Below are positions 25,289-33,955 of a DNA stretch of 64,000 bases, one piece after another. Below the pieces are notes generated by a model. It searched no databases. It was given only the letters and a program-made list of their open reading frames with translations, and had not been told where the DNA came from. The DNA comes from JAWKWH01 sp963669285. Lineage in GTDB: Bacteria > Pseudomonadota > Alphaproteobacteria > Rhizobiales > Rhizobiaceae. Every line of letters starts with the position of its first letter. Within the stretch, counting starts at the first letter, position 1. The position numbers and the translations under genes were made by a program. Location of the stretch: assembly GCA_963669285.2 (NCBI GenBank), contig CAXXSI010000022.1, positions 1 to 64,000 of the forward strand, written 5' to 3'.

Positions 25289-26221
25289 TCACTTCGTAGC
25301 AGCGCCACCGTGGGCAAAGTATGTATCGAAATAGTCCTGATCCAGTCTCTCGAAGAAACGCAGCATGGACTTGATGGCGCCGAATTTCAGAGCGCTTTCC
25401 CGAAGATGCAGACCCGCGCTTCGCCGTGGCATACCCGAGCGTGACGGGCGGATTACCAGGCCTGCGTTCTCCACGACACGAGCCAGTTGGAGAGGCGCCG
25501 ACATGATGAACTTGCCCGATTGAACAAGCTGAAGCCCAGTTGCGAACGACGTGGTACGAATATCGACGAGTGAGTCGTTCGAACCCTCTGGCACCGTGTA
25601 TTGGACAAATGCCTTTTCGGTGATCGGGTCGGTCGAAAAGCTGACCCAGGAATAGCCGGACAGATCGGACGGATCGACGGACTGCTGCTGTGCAACGGGA
25701 CTGTCCGCCCTTATTATCACGCCGTGTTCGACCGAAGTTAGTTTCTTGAACCGGATTGAATCATCCAATTGTTCCGGCGGAATGATGCCCAGATAGGCAT
25801 CGATTTCGCCCTCCAAAAGCATACGCCCGCTGTCATAAGAGGTCTGCGTGACAAGTTCGAGCTTCAAATCCGGGAATTCCTCGCGTAAGTGAGCGAAAAG
25901 TCCGGCCACACATGTCAAATGGAAGAGCGGACCGGCACCAACGCGCAGAGAAGAAAACCCGGCGGCGCTCACCGCCCTTATCTCTTCCTCACCTTGCCGG
26001 TACTCGGCTTCAATGCGCTCCGCGCGGCGCAGATAGACCTCGCCGGCTTCGGTGAGCGCTGCCCCGCGACGGTTGCGTTCAAAGAGCTGCAGGCCAAGCC
26101 GGGCCTCGAGACTCGAGATGCGTTTTGTCAACGTGGGCTGGGTCAGGCCCAGGAGGTTGGCCGCATCCGTCAGTGTGCCGGATCGAGCGGTTGCGAGAAA
26201 AGCCTCGAGGTTACGGTCCAT
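25289..26221 (-). CDS. LysR-family transcriptional regulator
   Basis: 310 residues. The N-terminal winged helix-turn-helix is FLATARSGTLTDAANLLGL followed by TQPTLTKRISSLEARLG. The effector domain begins near residue 90 (LRVGAGPLFHLTCVAG). Divergent from the sulfatase and transporter operon with a 104-bp gap, the classical LysR layout. The gap has CATTCCA at 26226-26232 and its inverse TGGAATG at 26272-26278, a possible binding pair. It most likely activates sulfatase-tctCBA when the substrate is present. Confidence 0.9.
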   Translation of the reverse strand: MDRNLEAFLATARSGTLTDAANLLGLTQPTLTKRISSLEARLGLQLFERNRRGAALTEAGEVYLRRAERIEAEYRQGEEEIRAVSAAGFSSLRVGAGPLFHLTCVAGLFAHLREEFPDLKLELVTQTSYDSGRMLLEGEIDAYLGIIPPEQLDDSIRFKKLTSVEHGVIIRADSPVAQQQSVDPSDLSGYSWVSFSTDPITEKAFVQYTVPEGSNDSLVDIRTTSFATGLQLVQSGKFIMSAPLQLARVVENAGLVIRPSRSGMPRRSAGLHLRESALKFGAIKSMLRFFERLDQDYFDTYFAHGGAATK

Positions 26222-26325
26222 TTATCATTCCAAATTCGAATGTAAACTGGCGAATTTTTAATTTTACAGAATGGAATGGGTTGGTCAACCTAGAGCCTAC
26301 CGTTCCCTGGGGATGTGCCAGTGCA

Positions 26326-27924
26326 ATGAAAACCGTGTTCGTACTGTTTGATTCACTCAATCGCTTGGCCCTTGGCAGCTATGGAGGTACGGCGATTGCG
26401 ACGCCGAACTTCGATCGTTTTGCCCAGCGTTCCGTTACTTTCGACCGGCATTACGTGGGCAGTTTGCCCTGTATGCCAGCGCGGCGCGATATGCATACCG
26501 GGCGGCTGAACTTCCTGCATCGCCACTGGGGGCCGCTGGAGCCTTTCGACGAGTCCTTCGCGCGCATACTTAGCAACAATCGTGTCTACACGCATTTGAT
26601 CTCGGACCATCTGCATTATTTCGAAGACGGTGGCTGGGGCTATGCCAACGCTTTCGACAGCTGGGATTTTATCCGCGGACAGGAATACGATCCGATCAAA
26701 GCTCTGGTCGCGCCACCGGTCGATCGTTTGCGAGAGAAATTTGATGAGCGACACTATCCGATGGGCAGCCTAAAGGATCGCACTACGGTTACGCGTGGGA
26801 GTTCCGACTGGACAGCCTGGAAAAAATCACGTGGCGCGATCAACCAAGAATTTCTCAAAGACGAGGAAGATTTTCCAACAGCCAGGTGCTTTGCCGCCGC
26901 CTTTGAATTTCTTGACCTCAACAAGGGCTCCGACGACTGGTTCCTACAACTGGAATGTTTTGACCCGCATGAACCCTTCACTGCACCGGGCAGGTTCAAG
27001 GACGCATACGATGCCGGGTACAACGGTAAAATCCTCAACTGGCCGCTTTATGAACAGAATACCAATTCAAAGGAAGAAATCGCTGAAATCAGAGGCAATT
27101 ACGCTGCCCTCGTCGCCATGTGCGATGAGTATTTTGGCAAGCTACTGGAATACTTCGACACCTATGACCTTTGGTTCGATACCTGTCTGATCCTATCCAC
27201 AGATCACGGATTTCTGCTGTCCGAACACGATTGGTGGGGCAAAAACCGCACTCCCTACTATGAAGAGATCTCACACATTCCCCTTATTGTCTGGCATCCT
27301 GACTACCGCGATCAGGCGGGTGAACGGCGCTCTGGACTGACACAGACGCCCGATTTGATGCCCACCATCCTTGAAACCCACAATTGTGATATTCCTCCCA
27401 GCGTAACCGGCGTGTCCCTGCATCCGATGCTGCAGACGGACACGCCGGTGCGTGAAAACCTGATCCTCGGCATGTTTGCCGGCCCGGTTTGCGCGATCGA
27501 CGGAAATTCTTCGTTGTTCCTCTATCCCGAGGACGTCTCAGGCGAGAATCTCAACATATACACGCTCGCGTTTGCGCATATGACCCGATCCTTCGACCTG
27601 TCCGAGTTGCGGACCGGCGAGCTAGTGCCGCCGTTCGATTTCACAAAAAACACGCCGGTTATGAAAATCCGGCTGGACCCAAGGAACACGCAGGTGGGTC
27701 AGGACGGTCAGACATTTGCGTGCATCGGGACCGCACTGTTCGACTTGGAGCGGGACCCCGGCCAGACCAACCCAATCGACGACACGGATACGATTGAGCG
27801 CATAAAAACCGGCATTGTGCGGGAATTCGAGCGACATGACACACCCGCCGAAATCTACAAGCTTTTCGGGCTCTCTAGCGACGAAACTGTCCAAATAGAG
27901 ACCATCCTGGAGGGTGGTGATTGA
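26326..27924 (+). CDS. Sulfatase (type I, formylglycine-dependent)
   Basis: 532 residues from ATG 26326. The first strand VFVLFDSLNRLALGSYGG carries metal-binding aspartate, and the signature GSLPCMPARRDMHTGRL gives C-x-P-x-R, whose cysteine is turned into formylglycine. STDHGFLLSEHDWWGKN holds the second Asp-His metal pair. No signal peptide, so it is cytoplasmic and would cut an imported sulfate ester. It is 28 bp ahead of a TctC-type binding protein, so import and desulfation of the same compound is the simplest reading. The substrate is unknown. A sulfatase-maturing enzyme is not encoded in this window. Confidence 0.9.
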   Translation: MKTVFVLFDSLNRLALGSYGGTAIATPNFDRFAQRSVTFDRHYVGSLPCMPARRDMHTGRLNFLHRHWGPLEPFDESFARILSNNRVYTHLISDHLHYFEDGGWGYANAFDSWDFIRGQEYDPIKALVAPPVDRLREKFDERHYPMGSLKDRTTVTRGSSDWTAWKKSRGAINQEFLKDEEDFPTARCFAAAFEFLDLNKGSDDWFLQLECFDPHEPFTAPGRFKDAYDAGYNGKILNWPLYEQNTNSKEEIAEIRGNYAALVAMCDEYFGKLLEYFDTYDLWFDTCLILSTDHGFLLSEHDWWGKNRTPYYEEISHIPLIVWHPDYRDQAGERRSGLTQTPDLMPTILETHNCDIPPSVTGVSLHPMLQTDTPVRENLILGMFAGPVCAIDGNSSLFLYPEDVSGENLNIYTLAFAHMTRSFDLSELRTGELVPPFDFTKNTPVMKIRLDPRNTQVGQDGQTFACIGTALFDLERDPGQTNPIDDTDTIERIKTGIVREFERHDTPAEIYKLFGLSSDETVQIETILEGGD

Positions 27925-27952
27925 CTCATGAATATGAAGAGGAGTGGAATCC

Positions 27953-28954
27953 ATGAAACTTAATCTGGCAATCAAATCCGGTGTGGTGGCTTTGGCTCTC
28001 GCGGTTACCACAGCGGGGTCGGCGCTTGCGGAATTCCCGGAGCGCAATATCGAAATCGTTCATCCTTGGGGACCCGGTAACGCCATGGCCATGAGCCAGG
28101 TCGTTGCTAAAGCCATGGGTGAAGAGTTGGGGATCGACATGCCCGTGATCTCGCTTCCGGGAGCTGCTGGCACAAAGGCGCAGACAACCGCAATGGGCAA
28201 GCCTGCCGACGGTTACACCATCTTTGACGGGTATGTGGCCCCCTTGGTTTTGCAGCCAATTCTGGGAAATGCCGATTGGAATTTCAAAGACTTCAAACCT
28301 CTCAGCGCCGCTGTGGCAAACGCTTTTGCTATTGCTGGTCAGGTAAACGAAGGTCGTTGGTCTACCTTTGAAGAGATGATGGAATACGCCAAAGCCAACC
28401 CGGGTGAGCTGCGTTATTCCACCGGAACCCGGAACAACTTGCCGCATATGGTCGTCGCCAAAGCACTGCAGGCCTATGGCGCGGTCGCACAAAATGTGCC
28501 CTACACGCAAGACGGCAATGTGTTCAAAGACCTTGCTTCGGGCGTACTGGATTTTGCCTTCATTAACGTCGGCAACTACAGGGCCAATCCGGAAAAAGTG
28601 AAGATCCTGCTTGTACTATCTGAGCTTCCAAGCTCGAAGCAAGCATACGATGGGGCGCCAACAATTGCTGAATTGGGGGTCGATCTGGGTCTCAAGGAAT
28701 TGGGTCCCATGGGCTGGACTTGGTGGATCGTCAATCCAGACACACCGGATGACGTGACCGAAACGCTACGCGGAGCCATGGAGCGCGCCATGGCACGTCC
28801 CGAAGTGAAAAAGTCAATCGAGGCTATCGGTTTTGTCCCGCTAGATTGGGATCACACCAAATACGAGGAAATCGTCGGCGGAGTGCATGAACAGCTCAAA
28901 TCAATGGGCAACGCCCTTTCATGGGAAGAAGAAGAGCTGAAAAAGCTTAACTGA
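27953..28954 (+). CDS. tctC: TctC-family substrate-binding protein (tripartite tricarboxylate transporter)
   Basis: 333 residues, ATG 27953 behind GAGGAG. Signal peptide (VVALALAVTTAGSALA). The mature part starts EFPERNIEIVHPWGPGN, the usual Bug/TctC first strand, and IISLPGAAGTKAQ-like loops follow (read here VISLPGAAGTKAQTTAM). It binds a carboxylate in the periplasm and hands it to TctAB. First transporter gene in an operon with the sulfatase. Confidence 0.9.
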   Translation: MKLNLAIKSGVVALALAVTTAGSALAEFPERNIEIVHPWGPGNAMAMSQVVAKAMGEELGIDMPVISLPGAAGTKAQTTAMGKPADGYTIFDGYVAPLVLQPILGNADWNFKDFKPLSAAVANAFAIAGQVNEGRWSTFEEMMEYAKANPGELRYSTGTRNNLPHMVVAKALQAYGAVAQNVPYTQDGNVFKDLASGVLDFAFINVGNYRANPEKVKILLVLSELPSSKQAYDGAPTIAELGVDLGLKELGPMGWTWWIVNPDTPDDVTETLRGAMERAMARPEVKKSIEAIGFVPLDWDHTKYEEIVGGVHEQLKSMGNALSWEEEELKKLN

Positions 28955-28965
28955 GGAATATCAAG

Positions 28966-29460
28966 ATGGCATCGCAAAGACTCTTAAACTTCGCAGCTAT
29001 CGGATTTCTCGCTTCCGTCGTCCTGATTGTTTTCTGGCAAATCGAGACGGACATGAAAGAACAAGGGATCGCCAGTGGCGGTCCCTACGACAACGCAGCC
29101 TCATTTCCTCGAACCATTGCAATCCTCGTGGCCGTCCTTTTGGTCGCTCAGCTGATTACGGATTTCCTCAAGAAGAGAACAGACACCCGGGCAGAAGAGG
29201 ATCTTCGGGCTTCCGATCTGTGGCGAGGCGGACTGATGCTCGTTGTCTTCGCGGTTTATCTGACCATTCTGACCACCGCCGGATACCACCTGGCGACAGC
29301 GCCTATGATCTTCGCAATTATGTGGATTTGCGGCTCAAGACGTTATCTGGTTCTGGCCGTTTCATCCGTCGCCATCGCCACCGCCTTCGCCTTTTTTTTC
29401 GAGGTTTTCCTGAATGTCGTGCTGCCGCTCGGTGTTTGGAACATCTTTATTCCGTGGTAG
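28966..29460 (+). CDS. tctB: TctB-family small membrane subunit
   Basis: 164 residues with four hydrophobic helices (LLNFAAIGFLASVVLIVFW; TIAILVAVLLVAQLITDF; GGLMLVVFAVYLTIL; LVLAVSSVAIATAFAFFF). Position between tctC and tctA, 11 bp and 6 bp away, fixes the identity even though TctB sequences vary widely. Confidence 0.85.
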   Translation: MASQRLLNFAAIGFLASVVLIVFWQIETDMKEQGIASGGPYDNAASFPRTIAILVAVLLVAQLITDFLKKRTDTRAEEDLRASDLWRGGLMLVVFAVYLTILTTAGYHLATAPMIFAIMWICGSRRYLVLAVSSVAIATAFAFFFEVFLNVVLPLGVWNIFIPW

Positions 29461-29466
29461 GATGAT

Positions 29467-30996
29467 ATGATACTTGAATTCCTCTCCGCCGGGCTCGACG
29501 TTTTTCTCTCGCCGTTGGCACTGGGCTTTACTTTCGCCGGAATCATGGTCGGACTGTTGGTAGGCGCCATGCCGGGTCTTGGGCCTCTGATGGGCATTAT
29601 CCTTCTGCTGCCCGTAGCTATCGGATTGCCGCCTGTCGCCGCCATGGGTTTTTTGATTGCTATTTTTGTAGGTGGTTCCTGTGGTGGCTCTGTATCAGCC
29701 ATCTTACTGCGAATACCGGGAACTCCTCTTGCTGCCGCCACATTGTTCGACGGATACCCCTTGGCTCAAAAAGGCCGGGCCTCTGATGCCATCGGCATTG
29801 CCATCTCTGCTTCTGCGATGGGTGGGCTCCTTGGCGGCATCGTTCTGGTCTTTTTTGCGCCGATTTTGGCGGGATTCGCGGCCAACTTCGCGCCACCGGA
29901 GTACGCAATGCTCGCTGTCATGGGGCTTTTTGCGATCGTCGTGATTTCTGGCGGCTCCATAATCAAAGGTCTGTTGTCAGGTTGCTTTGGCCTGCTTATT
30001 TCCACCGTGGGCACCGACTCCTTTTCCACCGGGCTTCGCTTTACTTTCGGCTCGCATAATTTGCTCAACGGTTTCCACATCGTTGCTGTTGTCGTTGGGC
30101 TGTTCGCGATTTCCGAAATGGCGGCACAGATGCTTGGAAGGGATCTCCTGAAGAAGCCCGACGTAAAAGTCGCCCGTCCAGGTCTCAATACGATCACGAT
30201 GACAGTGAAGCATTATGTGAATCTGCTCCGTTCTTCAGCGATTGGGACGTTCTTCGGCGCCATCCCGGGGGCTGGTGGCGTAATCAGCTCTTTCACCAGC
30301 TATGCGGTCGCCAAAGCGTTGGCCAAACCGGATGAGAAGTATGGCGAGGGTGCTGAGGGTGGAGTGGTGGCGACCGAGGCCGCAAACAATTCGACAGTCG
30401 GCGGCACTCTGGTTCCAACTTTGGCGCTTGGCATTCCCGGGGACGCGTCTTCTGCAATGCTTTTGGGAGCGCTTCTCATTCTTGGTTTCGTTCCTGGACC
30501 CGCGATGTTCGAGAACAATCCCGAAGTCGTTGGTGGCATCTTTATGGTGTATCTGGCGTCGAACATCTTCCTGTTGATTGCCGGCATCCTGGCAACGCCG
30601 TTGTTCGTCTATGTTCTGCGCATCCCGAAGGTTTATCTGATCCCAAGCATTTTACTTTTGTGTTCCATCGGCACATTTGCGCTACAGGCATCTGTCTTCG
30701 ATCTACAGATCATGCTGTTGTTTGGGCTCATAGGCATTCTGTTTCGATCCGCAGACTATCCGCTGGCTCCGATTGTAATTGGAATGATCCTCGGCCCGAT
30801 TCTGGAAGCCAATCTCCGGCGCGCACTCTTGATATCGCGAGACGGCTACTGGATTTTCCTGGATCGTCCTGTGGCGGCTGCGCTTGTCGTGGTCAATGTG
30901 CTCTTGCTGGCGGCAATGATCTACATAACGGTTCAGCGAGCACGCGGCGGCAAGAAAAGTCAGCTTGCGAAAGCTCTGGAAGCGACGGATGAATAA
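29467..30996 (+). CDS. tctA: TctA-family large membrane permease
   Basis: 509 residues, about twelve membrane helices. The family stretch GLLVGAMPGLGPLMGIILLL near residue 30 and the internal repeat TFFGAIPGAGGVISSFTSY near residue 260 are typical, as is PTLALGIPGDASSAMLLGAL. It forms the sodium- or proton-driven channel with TctB. Complete length. Ends with a terminator 25 bp beyond the stop. Confidence 0.95.
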   Translation: MILEFLSAGLDVFLSPLALGFTFAGIMVGLLVGAMPGLGPLMGIILLLPVAIGLPPVAAMGFLIAIFVGGSCGGSVSAILLRIPGTPLAAATLFDGYPLAQKGRASDAIGIAISASAMGGLLGGIVLVFFAPILAGFAANFAPPEYAMLAVMGLFAIVVISGGSIIKGLLSGCFGLLISTVGTDSFSTGLRFTFGSHNLLNGFHIVAVVVGLFAISEMAAQMLGRDLLKKPDVKVARPGLNTITMTVKHYVNLLRSSAIGTFFGAIPGAGGVISSFTSYAVAKALAKPDEKYGEGAEGGVVATEAANNSTVGGTLVPTLALGIPGDASSAMLLGALLILGFVPGPAMFENNPEVVGGIFMVYLASNIFLLIAGILATPLFVYVLRIPKVYLIPSILLLCSIGTFALQASVFDLQIMLLFGLIGILFRSADYPLAPIVIGMILGPILEANLRRALLISRDGYWIFLDRPVAAALVVVNVLLLAAMIYITVQRARGGKKSQLAKALEATDE

Positions 30997-31020
30997 TCTA
31001 ACTCCGGCCGATCCTTTAAC

Positions 31021-31060
31021 GCGCGGGCTCTCTTCTCAGCTCGCGCATTTTATCATTTTC
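31021..31060 (+). terminator. Rho-independent-like terminator after tctA
   Basis: GCGCGGGCT (31021-31029) and AGCTCGCGC (31038-31046) with one wobble, followed by ATTTTATCATTTT. The remaining 300 bases up to 31362 hold no recognisable gene. Confidence 0.65.
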
Positions 31061-31362
31061 ACGATATCTCGCCATCACCAGTTCGAGATGTTCTGATCTC
31101 TGCCATGATCGCGGATTTCAATCCAAATAGCGCAAATTTGGATCGGCGACTTGCGTTCAACCTATCCATAAGCGAACGGCCGCTTTGGGATTCGAGTGTT
31201 AATTTGTGCAAATCCACAAACGGCAGCTAATGGAACAATCGTCAGCATTAGTTGCGTCGCAGACTGGACATGTAAAGCCGGTCAACACGGTCGCTCTGTC
31301 CGCACAGCTGCCCTTCACCCCGCGGCATTCAGATACTGATCAGGTTGCGTTGCATCGAACGA

Positions 31363-31862
31363 CTACTTGGTCTCGCTTTCCAAGCTTGGCAATGCACGCA
31401 AAGGCGCGCGGCCATACTCGTTGCTGTTCAGCAGCAGTTCAGTCAAAATTCGCATCAGCGTTTCGTAGTCTTCGTCGCTGAGTGACGCGACAAAGCACTG
31501 TTGCGCCCGGATCATGGCTGGCTGCACCTCATCGACGAACTTTTTGCCTTCATCGGTGATTGTTGCCAATTTAGCACGTCTGTCGACGGTACTCGCTTGC
31601 CGGACAAGCAATCCTCGGCGTTCCAGCCGGCGAACAACATCGGCTGCGGTGTTTACGATCGATCCCGATCTGGCCTGCGATCGTAACCTGATCAAGGGGC
31701 TTGCCACTGTACAAGACTGTTAGAATTGCGAACTGCCTGAGTGTAACATCGAACTCCCGACACTCGTCGAGAAAAATGCCGACATGTATCTGGTGCAGGC
31801 GCCGGATCAGGGAGCCCGGTCTATGCCAAAGGTCGGGAGAAATCTCGTGAAGACGTCGTCAT
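31363..31862 (-). pseudogene. MarR-family regulator, frameshifted
   Basis: The 3' frame gives a good MarR winged helix: NTAADVVRRLERRGLLVR, then VDRRAKLATITDEGKKFVDE. The 5' frame gives LIRRLHQIHVGIFLDECREF and FAILTVLYSGKPLDQ up to GQIGIDR, where a one-base shift is needed. A second stop lies near the expected start at 31862. So the gene has at least one and probably two lesions. It would have been about 150 residues. It faces the tct operon and may once have regulated it. Confidence 0.75.
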
Positions 31863-32342
31863 CTCATCTCCCATCTACTCCGTCAACATTTGTCGCTCGC
31901 TTCGATATTCGTAGTATTCTACGTTTTTTTTCAATGCTCGAACCATGTCTAAAATTGGACAGATGCAAAAAACAACACGATTGACTGTTAACGGGCTATC
32001 CCGCGTCATGTGAATTCTGGGTTCTGGGTGAGAGCCTGCCGCCGCTCGGCCGCAACTCGCACATGCGCGAGGTCATGATGTTTGTCGAGTCCTCCTAGCT
32101 GCCGGAAACTGATCGCTGTTAATTTGCAAAAAAGCGAGACAAAGCGCCTGAACTTAACGCGTCGCAGATTGAACACCCAATGCGGATCGCCTCATTCGGT
32201 TTGTCCGCGTTACTGACATTCGCCATACGATCCCGATGTGATCGTTACATCGTCTCAATCGAACATTTCATCTTCGGAGGGCGAGCCAAGTTCACGCCGT
32301 TTAGGCTGAACTGCTGGCTCGCACCTTTTACTGCCAAACAAG
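31863..32342. other. Gap with possible protein remnant
   Basis: No complete gene. A plus-strand stretch near 32025-32098 reads LGESLPPLGRNSHMREVMMF before a stop, like the end of a lost protein. Family not recognised. The rest shows no feature I can support. Confidence 0.3.
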
Positions 32343-32366
32343 AAAAAACCCCGCCAATCGGCGGGG
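32343..32366 (-). terminator. Rho-independent terminator of small gene A
   Basis: On the minus strand, CCCCGCC-GATT-GGCGGGG followed by TTTTTT. It lies 20 bp after the stop of the 68-residue gene, so that gene is a defined transcript. Confidence 0.9.
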
Positions 32367-32385
32367 CTTCTTCTGAGCCGATGTT

Positions 32386-32592
32386 CTATGGTAGAATGGC
32401 TCTATGGCGCTCCTGTTCCTCTGTGGACGGGGGCGTTTGTTGTAGACCGCTCTCAAAACCCATAAACCAGGCTTCGATTATTTCGCGACGTACCGTCTGA
32501 ACGGTGTCTTCGAGCGCTTTGTTGCGCCGAACGATACCGCTTAGAAGCGGACGCAGCTTTTGGTCTACCGCATGTGTATCGATGACTGACAT
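32386..32592 (-). CDS. Small helical protein A of tandem leader/peptide unit
   Basis: 68 residues from ATG 32592 (MSVIDTHAVDQKLRPLLSG), charged helix followed by a tail (PPSTEEQERHRAILP). No signal peptide or enzyme motif; family unknown. What supports it is context: a structured leader directly upstream, a terminator downstream, and a second unit of the same design at 32.8-33.2 kb. There is no Shine-Dalgarno match before the ATG, so the leader may set translation. Confidence 0.55.
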   Translation of the reverse strand: MSVIDTHAVDQKLRPLLSGIVRRNKALEDTVQTVRREIIEAWFMGFESGLQQTPPSTEEQERHRAILP

Positions 32593-32757
32593 ACGATGAA
32601 TTGCGTTAGAGCTGATAAAGGTCCTCGACCGCGACAAGCTGAAGCCAGCTCGTCTGTCTCTGACGTAACCGGCCTCAATGCACAAAAGTCAATGCCCGAA
32701 GCGAATGCGCAGCGGCTTTACTTTTGTGGAAGGTCGGTATCCTGAAGAGACGTGCTG
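32593..32757 (-). ncRNA. Structured leader A (candidate RNA element)
   Basis: Shares ordered blocks with leader B. Read on the plus strand they are GGTCCTCGACC, CTCGTCTG, GGCCTCAATGC, GTCAATGCCC, GCGGCTT and GGAAGGTCGG. The GTCAATGCCC...GCGGCTT core is enclosed by a perfect CACAAAAGT/ACTTTTGTG stem. In leader B the same core is enclosed by a stem of other sequence (CTTCCG/CGGAAG). Stem kept and sequence changed points to a conserved RNA or DNA fold. The active strand is taken to be minus, because the gene and terminator follow on that strand. Confidence 0.5.
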
Positions 32758-32790
32758 GCGAGACTTTCGCTGTATCAATCCTCAAACACG

Positions 32791-32816
32791 AAAAAACCCG
32801 CCCAAAGGCGGGTTTT
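32791..32816 (-). terminator. Rho-independent terminator of small gene B
   Basis: Minus strand CCCGCC-TTTG-GGCGGG followed by TTTTTT, with AAAA/TTTT extending the stem. It lies 12 bp beyond the stop of the 69-residue gene. Confidence 0.9.
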
Positions 32817-32828
32817 CTCGAAAGTCAG

Positions 32829-33038
32829 CTACTGTGGTAGACTGTCTTTTGCAGGGCTCGTCTTCGGACGGGCCTTGGTGTTTCGAGACGCGCTTTCGCG
32901 TCCACGGCGAAAGCTGGCAAGCTGTTCCGCCTTCAGGAAGTCGATGACTTCCTCGGTGTCCAAACCGTTGTTGAACACGTCGAACAACATCTGCCGAACC
33001 TGAAGTTCGTAGGTGTCGAGGTAGTTTTTCTTTTTCAT
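32829..33038 (-). CDS. Small basic-tailed protein B of tandem leader/peptide unit
   Basis: 69 residues from ATG 33038 (MKKKNYLDTYELQVRQMLFD), two helices then a basic tail (FRRGRESASRNTKARPKTSP). Not similar enough to protein A to call a clear paralogue, though both have a short helix-helix core. Family unknown. Like gene A it has a structured leader, no visible ribosome site and a terminator of its own. Confidence 0.55.
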   Translation of the reverse strand: MKKKNYLDTYELQVRQMLFDVFNNGLDTEEVIDFLKAEQLASFRRGRESASRNTKARPKTSPAKDSLPQ

Positions 33039-33181
33039 ACGTAGGATGAATGGAAGGCTAGTAATGGTCTTCGACCAACGAGCCGCGTAAGGCAACTCGT
33101 CTGCCCATGACGGGACTGGCCTTCATGCTTCCGGGTCAATGCCCCTGCGGCTTGATGCGGAAGGACGGCCCAGTACAATGG
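33039..33181 (-). ncRNA. Structured leader B (candidate RNA element)
   Basis: Collinear with leader A: plus-strand blocks GGTCTTCGACC, CTCGTCTG, GGCCTTCATGC, GTCAATGCCC, GCGGCTT and GGAAGGACGG in the same order and near-equal spacing. The stem around the core is CTTCCG/CGGAAG, unlike that in A. The final block ends about 15 bases from the ATG. No known riboswitch or RNA family is recognised. Confidence 0.5.
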
Positions 33182-33216
33182 GTGAGACGAGTGACGTAAC
33201 TAAACTCTTTTTTCCG

Positions 33217-33531
33217 CTGCGCCTCTGCGCAGAGAGAATTACGGGTGCGGCAGCACCCCCACAATGACAGCGCGCACGCGCTGTTTTCAAAACAGGAAAC
33301 CTTCGTTTCCTAATAATGATAGCTTCTGCCACCGGCAGAATCCGAGGGCAGCTTGCTGCCCCAACCAGAGCATGACTCGTTCATGCGCACCGTTTCCCCG
33401 AATTGTCGCAAGCGACAGAGCAAGGGCACCTGCTGCGACAGATATGGAGCTGGGGTGTCCGCTCGTCGTGCGCTCGACCCCCTACGTACTGGTGGAGGTC
33501 TCGCACACACAGTCACTTCGACTGCGAGACC
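33217..33531. repeat. Dense array of short hairpins
   Basis: Nine perfect hairpins follow one another in 200 bp: 33217-33232, 33243-33258, 33267-33284, 33281-33295, 33294-33311, 33324-33340, 33346-33361, 33370-33386 and 33404-33417, each with a 6-8-bp stem and mostly a 1-5-base loop. A larger one lies at 33497-33531 (9-bp arms GGTCTCGCA/TGCGAGACC). The stems differ in sequence, so this is repeated structure rather than repeated sequence. It lies 5' of leader B on the minus strand. No protein is coded here. Confidence 0.7.
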
Positions 33532-33684
33532 GGAACCCAAGCGTGATATGGACTCCCGATATGCGTTTAGCGAGGGAGACATGAACAGCGCAGCCGATTA
33601 CAACAACTTGGTCCTGTATAGGCCTTAGCGTTGTTGAGGAGAGATCGCAGGGGGTCGAGCGCATGCGAGACAATTCGGGGAAAC

Positions 33685-33729
33685 GCATTGCCGCTGGAAT
33701 CAAGGCCTCCGCGCCCCCAGTGGCAATGC
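33685..33729. repeat. Inverted repeat near right end
   Basis: GCATTGCCGCTGG at 33685-33697 pairs with CCAGTGGCAATGC at 33717-33729, with one G-T pair and a 19-base loop. It is not followed by a T-run, so it is not a terminator on the plus strand. Confidence 0.6.
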
Positions 33730-33733
33730 AATA

Positions 33734-33759
33734 ACCCATCTGTTCTAGAACAGATGGGT
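33734..33759. repeat. Perfect 26-bp palindrome
   Basis: ACCCATCTGTTCT followed directly by its reverse complement, with no spacer. It sits four bases after the preceding inverted repeat and 120 bp before the arm-type sites. Could be a dimer-protein operator, a cruciform or part of the end structure. Confidence 0.75.
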
Positions 33760-33877
33760 CAATAGATACGTGTGTCCGGGTGCAGAAAGCGAGTAGGAAA
33801 CGTTTGGTGCCGGCTTCAATAATGGGCGTGCTTTTCCGCAGCTTCGCATCAAATTGATCACAATTTTGGCAATTTAG

Positions 33878-33897
33878 CTTACACAATTGCTTACACA
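33878..33897 (+). promoter_or_regulatory. Paired CTTACACA arm-type integrase sites, right end
   Basis: CTTACACA at 33878-33885 and 33890-33897, same strand as the left pair, ending 58 bp before the attR repeat. Together with the left pair they would flank the core in the circular form. Confidence 0.7.
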
Positions 33898-33955
33898 TTT
33901 ACAAGTTGCGGAATAATTATTCCTTTAATATCATAAGTTTACTGACGAGATAAAT

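Noticed and set aside
33217..33531. CRISPR array
   Set aside because: The units are unlike hairpins without a common repeat sequence and there are no cas genes.
33217..33531. Integron attC array
   Set aside because: No attC core sites, no cassette genes and the hairpins are too short and too dense.
33482..33898. Minus-strand open frame of 138 codons near attR
   Set aside because: Runs through the hairpin region, the palindrome and the arm sites; composition is not protein-like, so it is chance.
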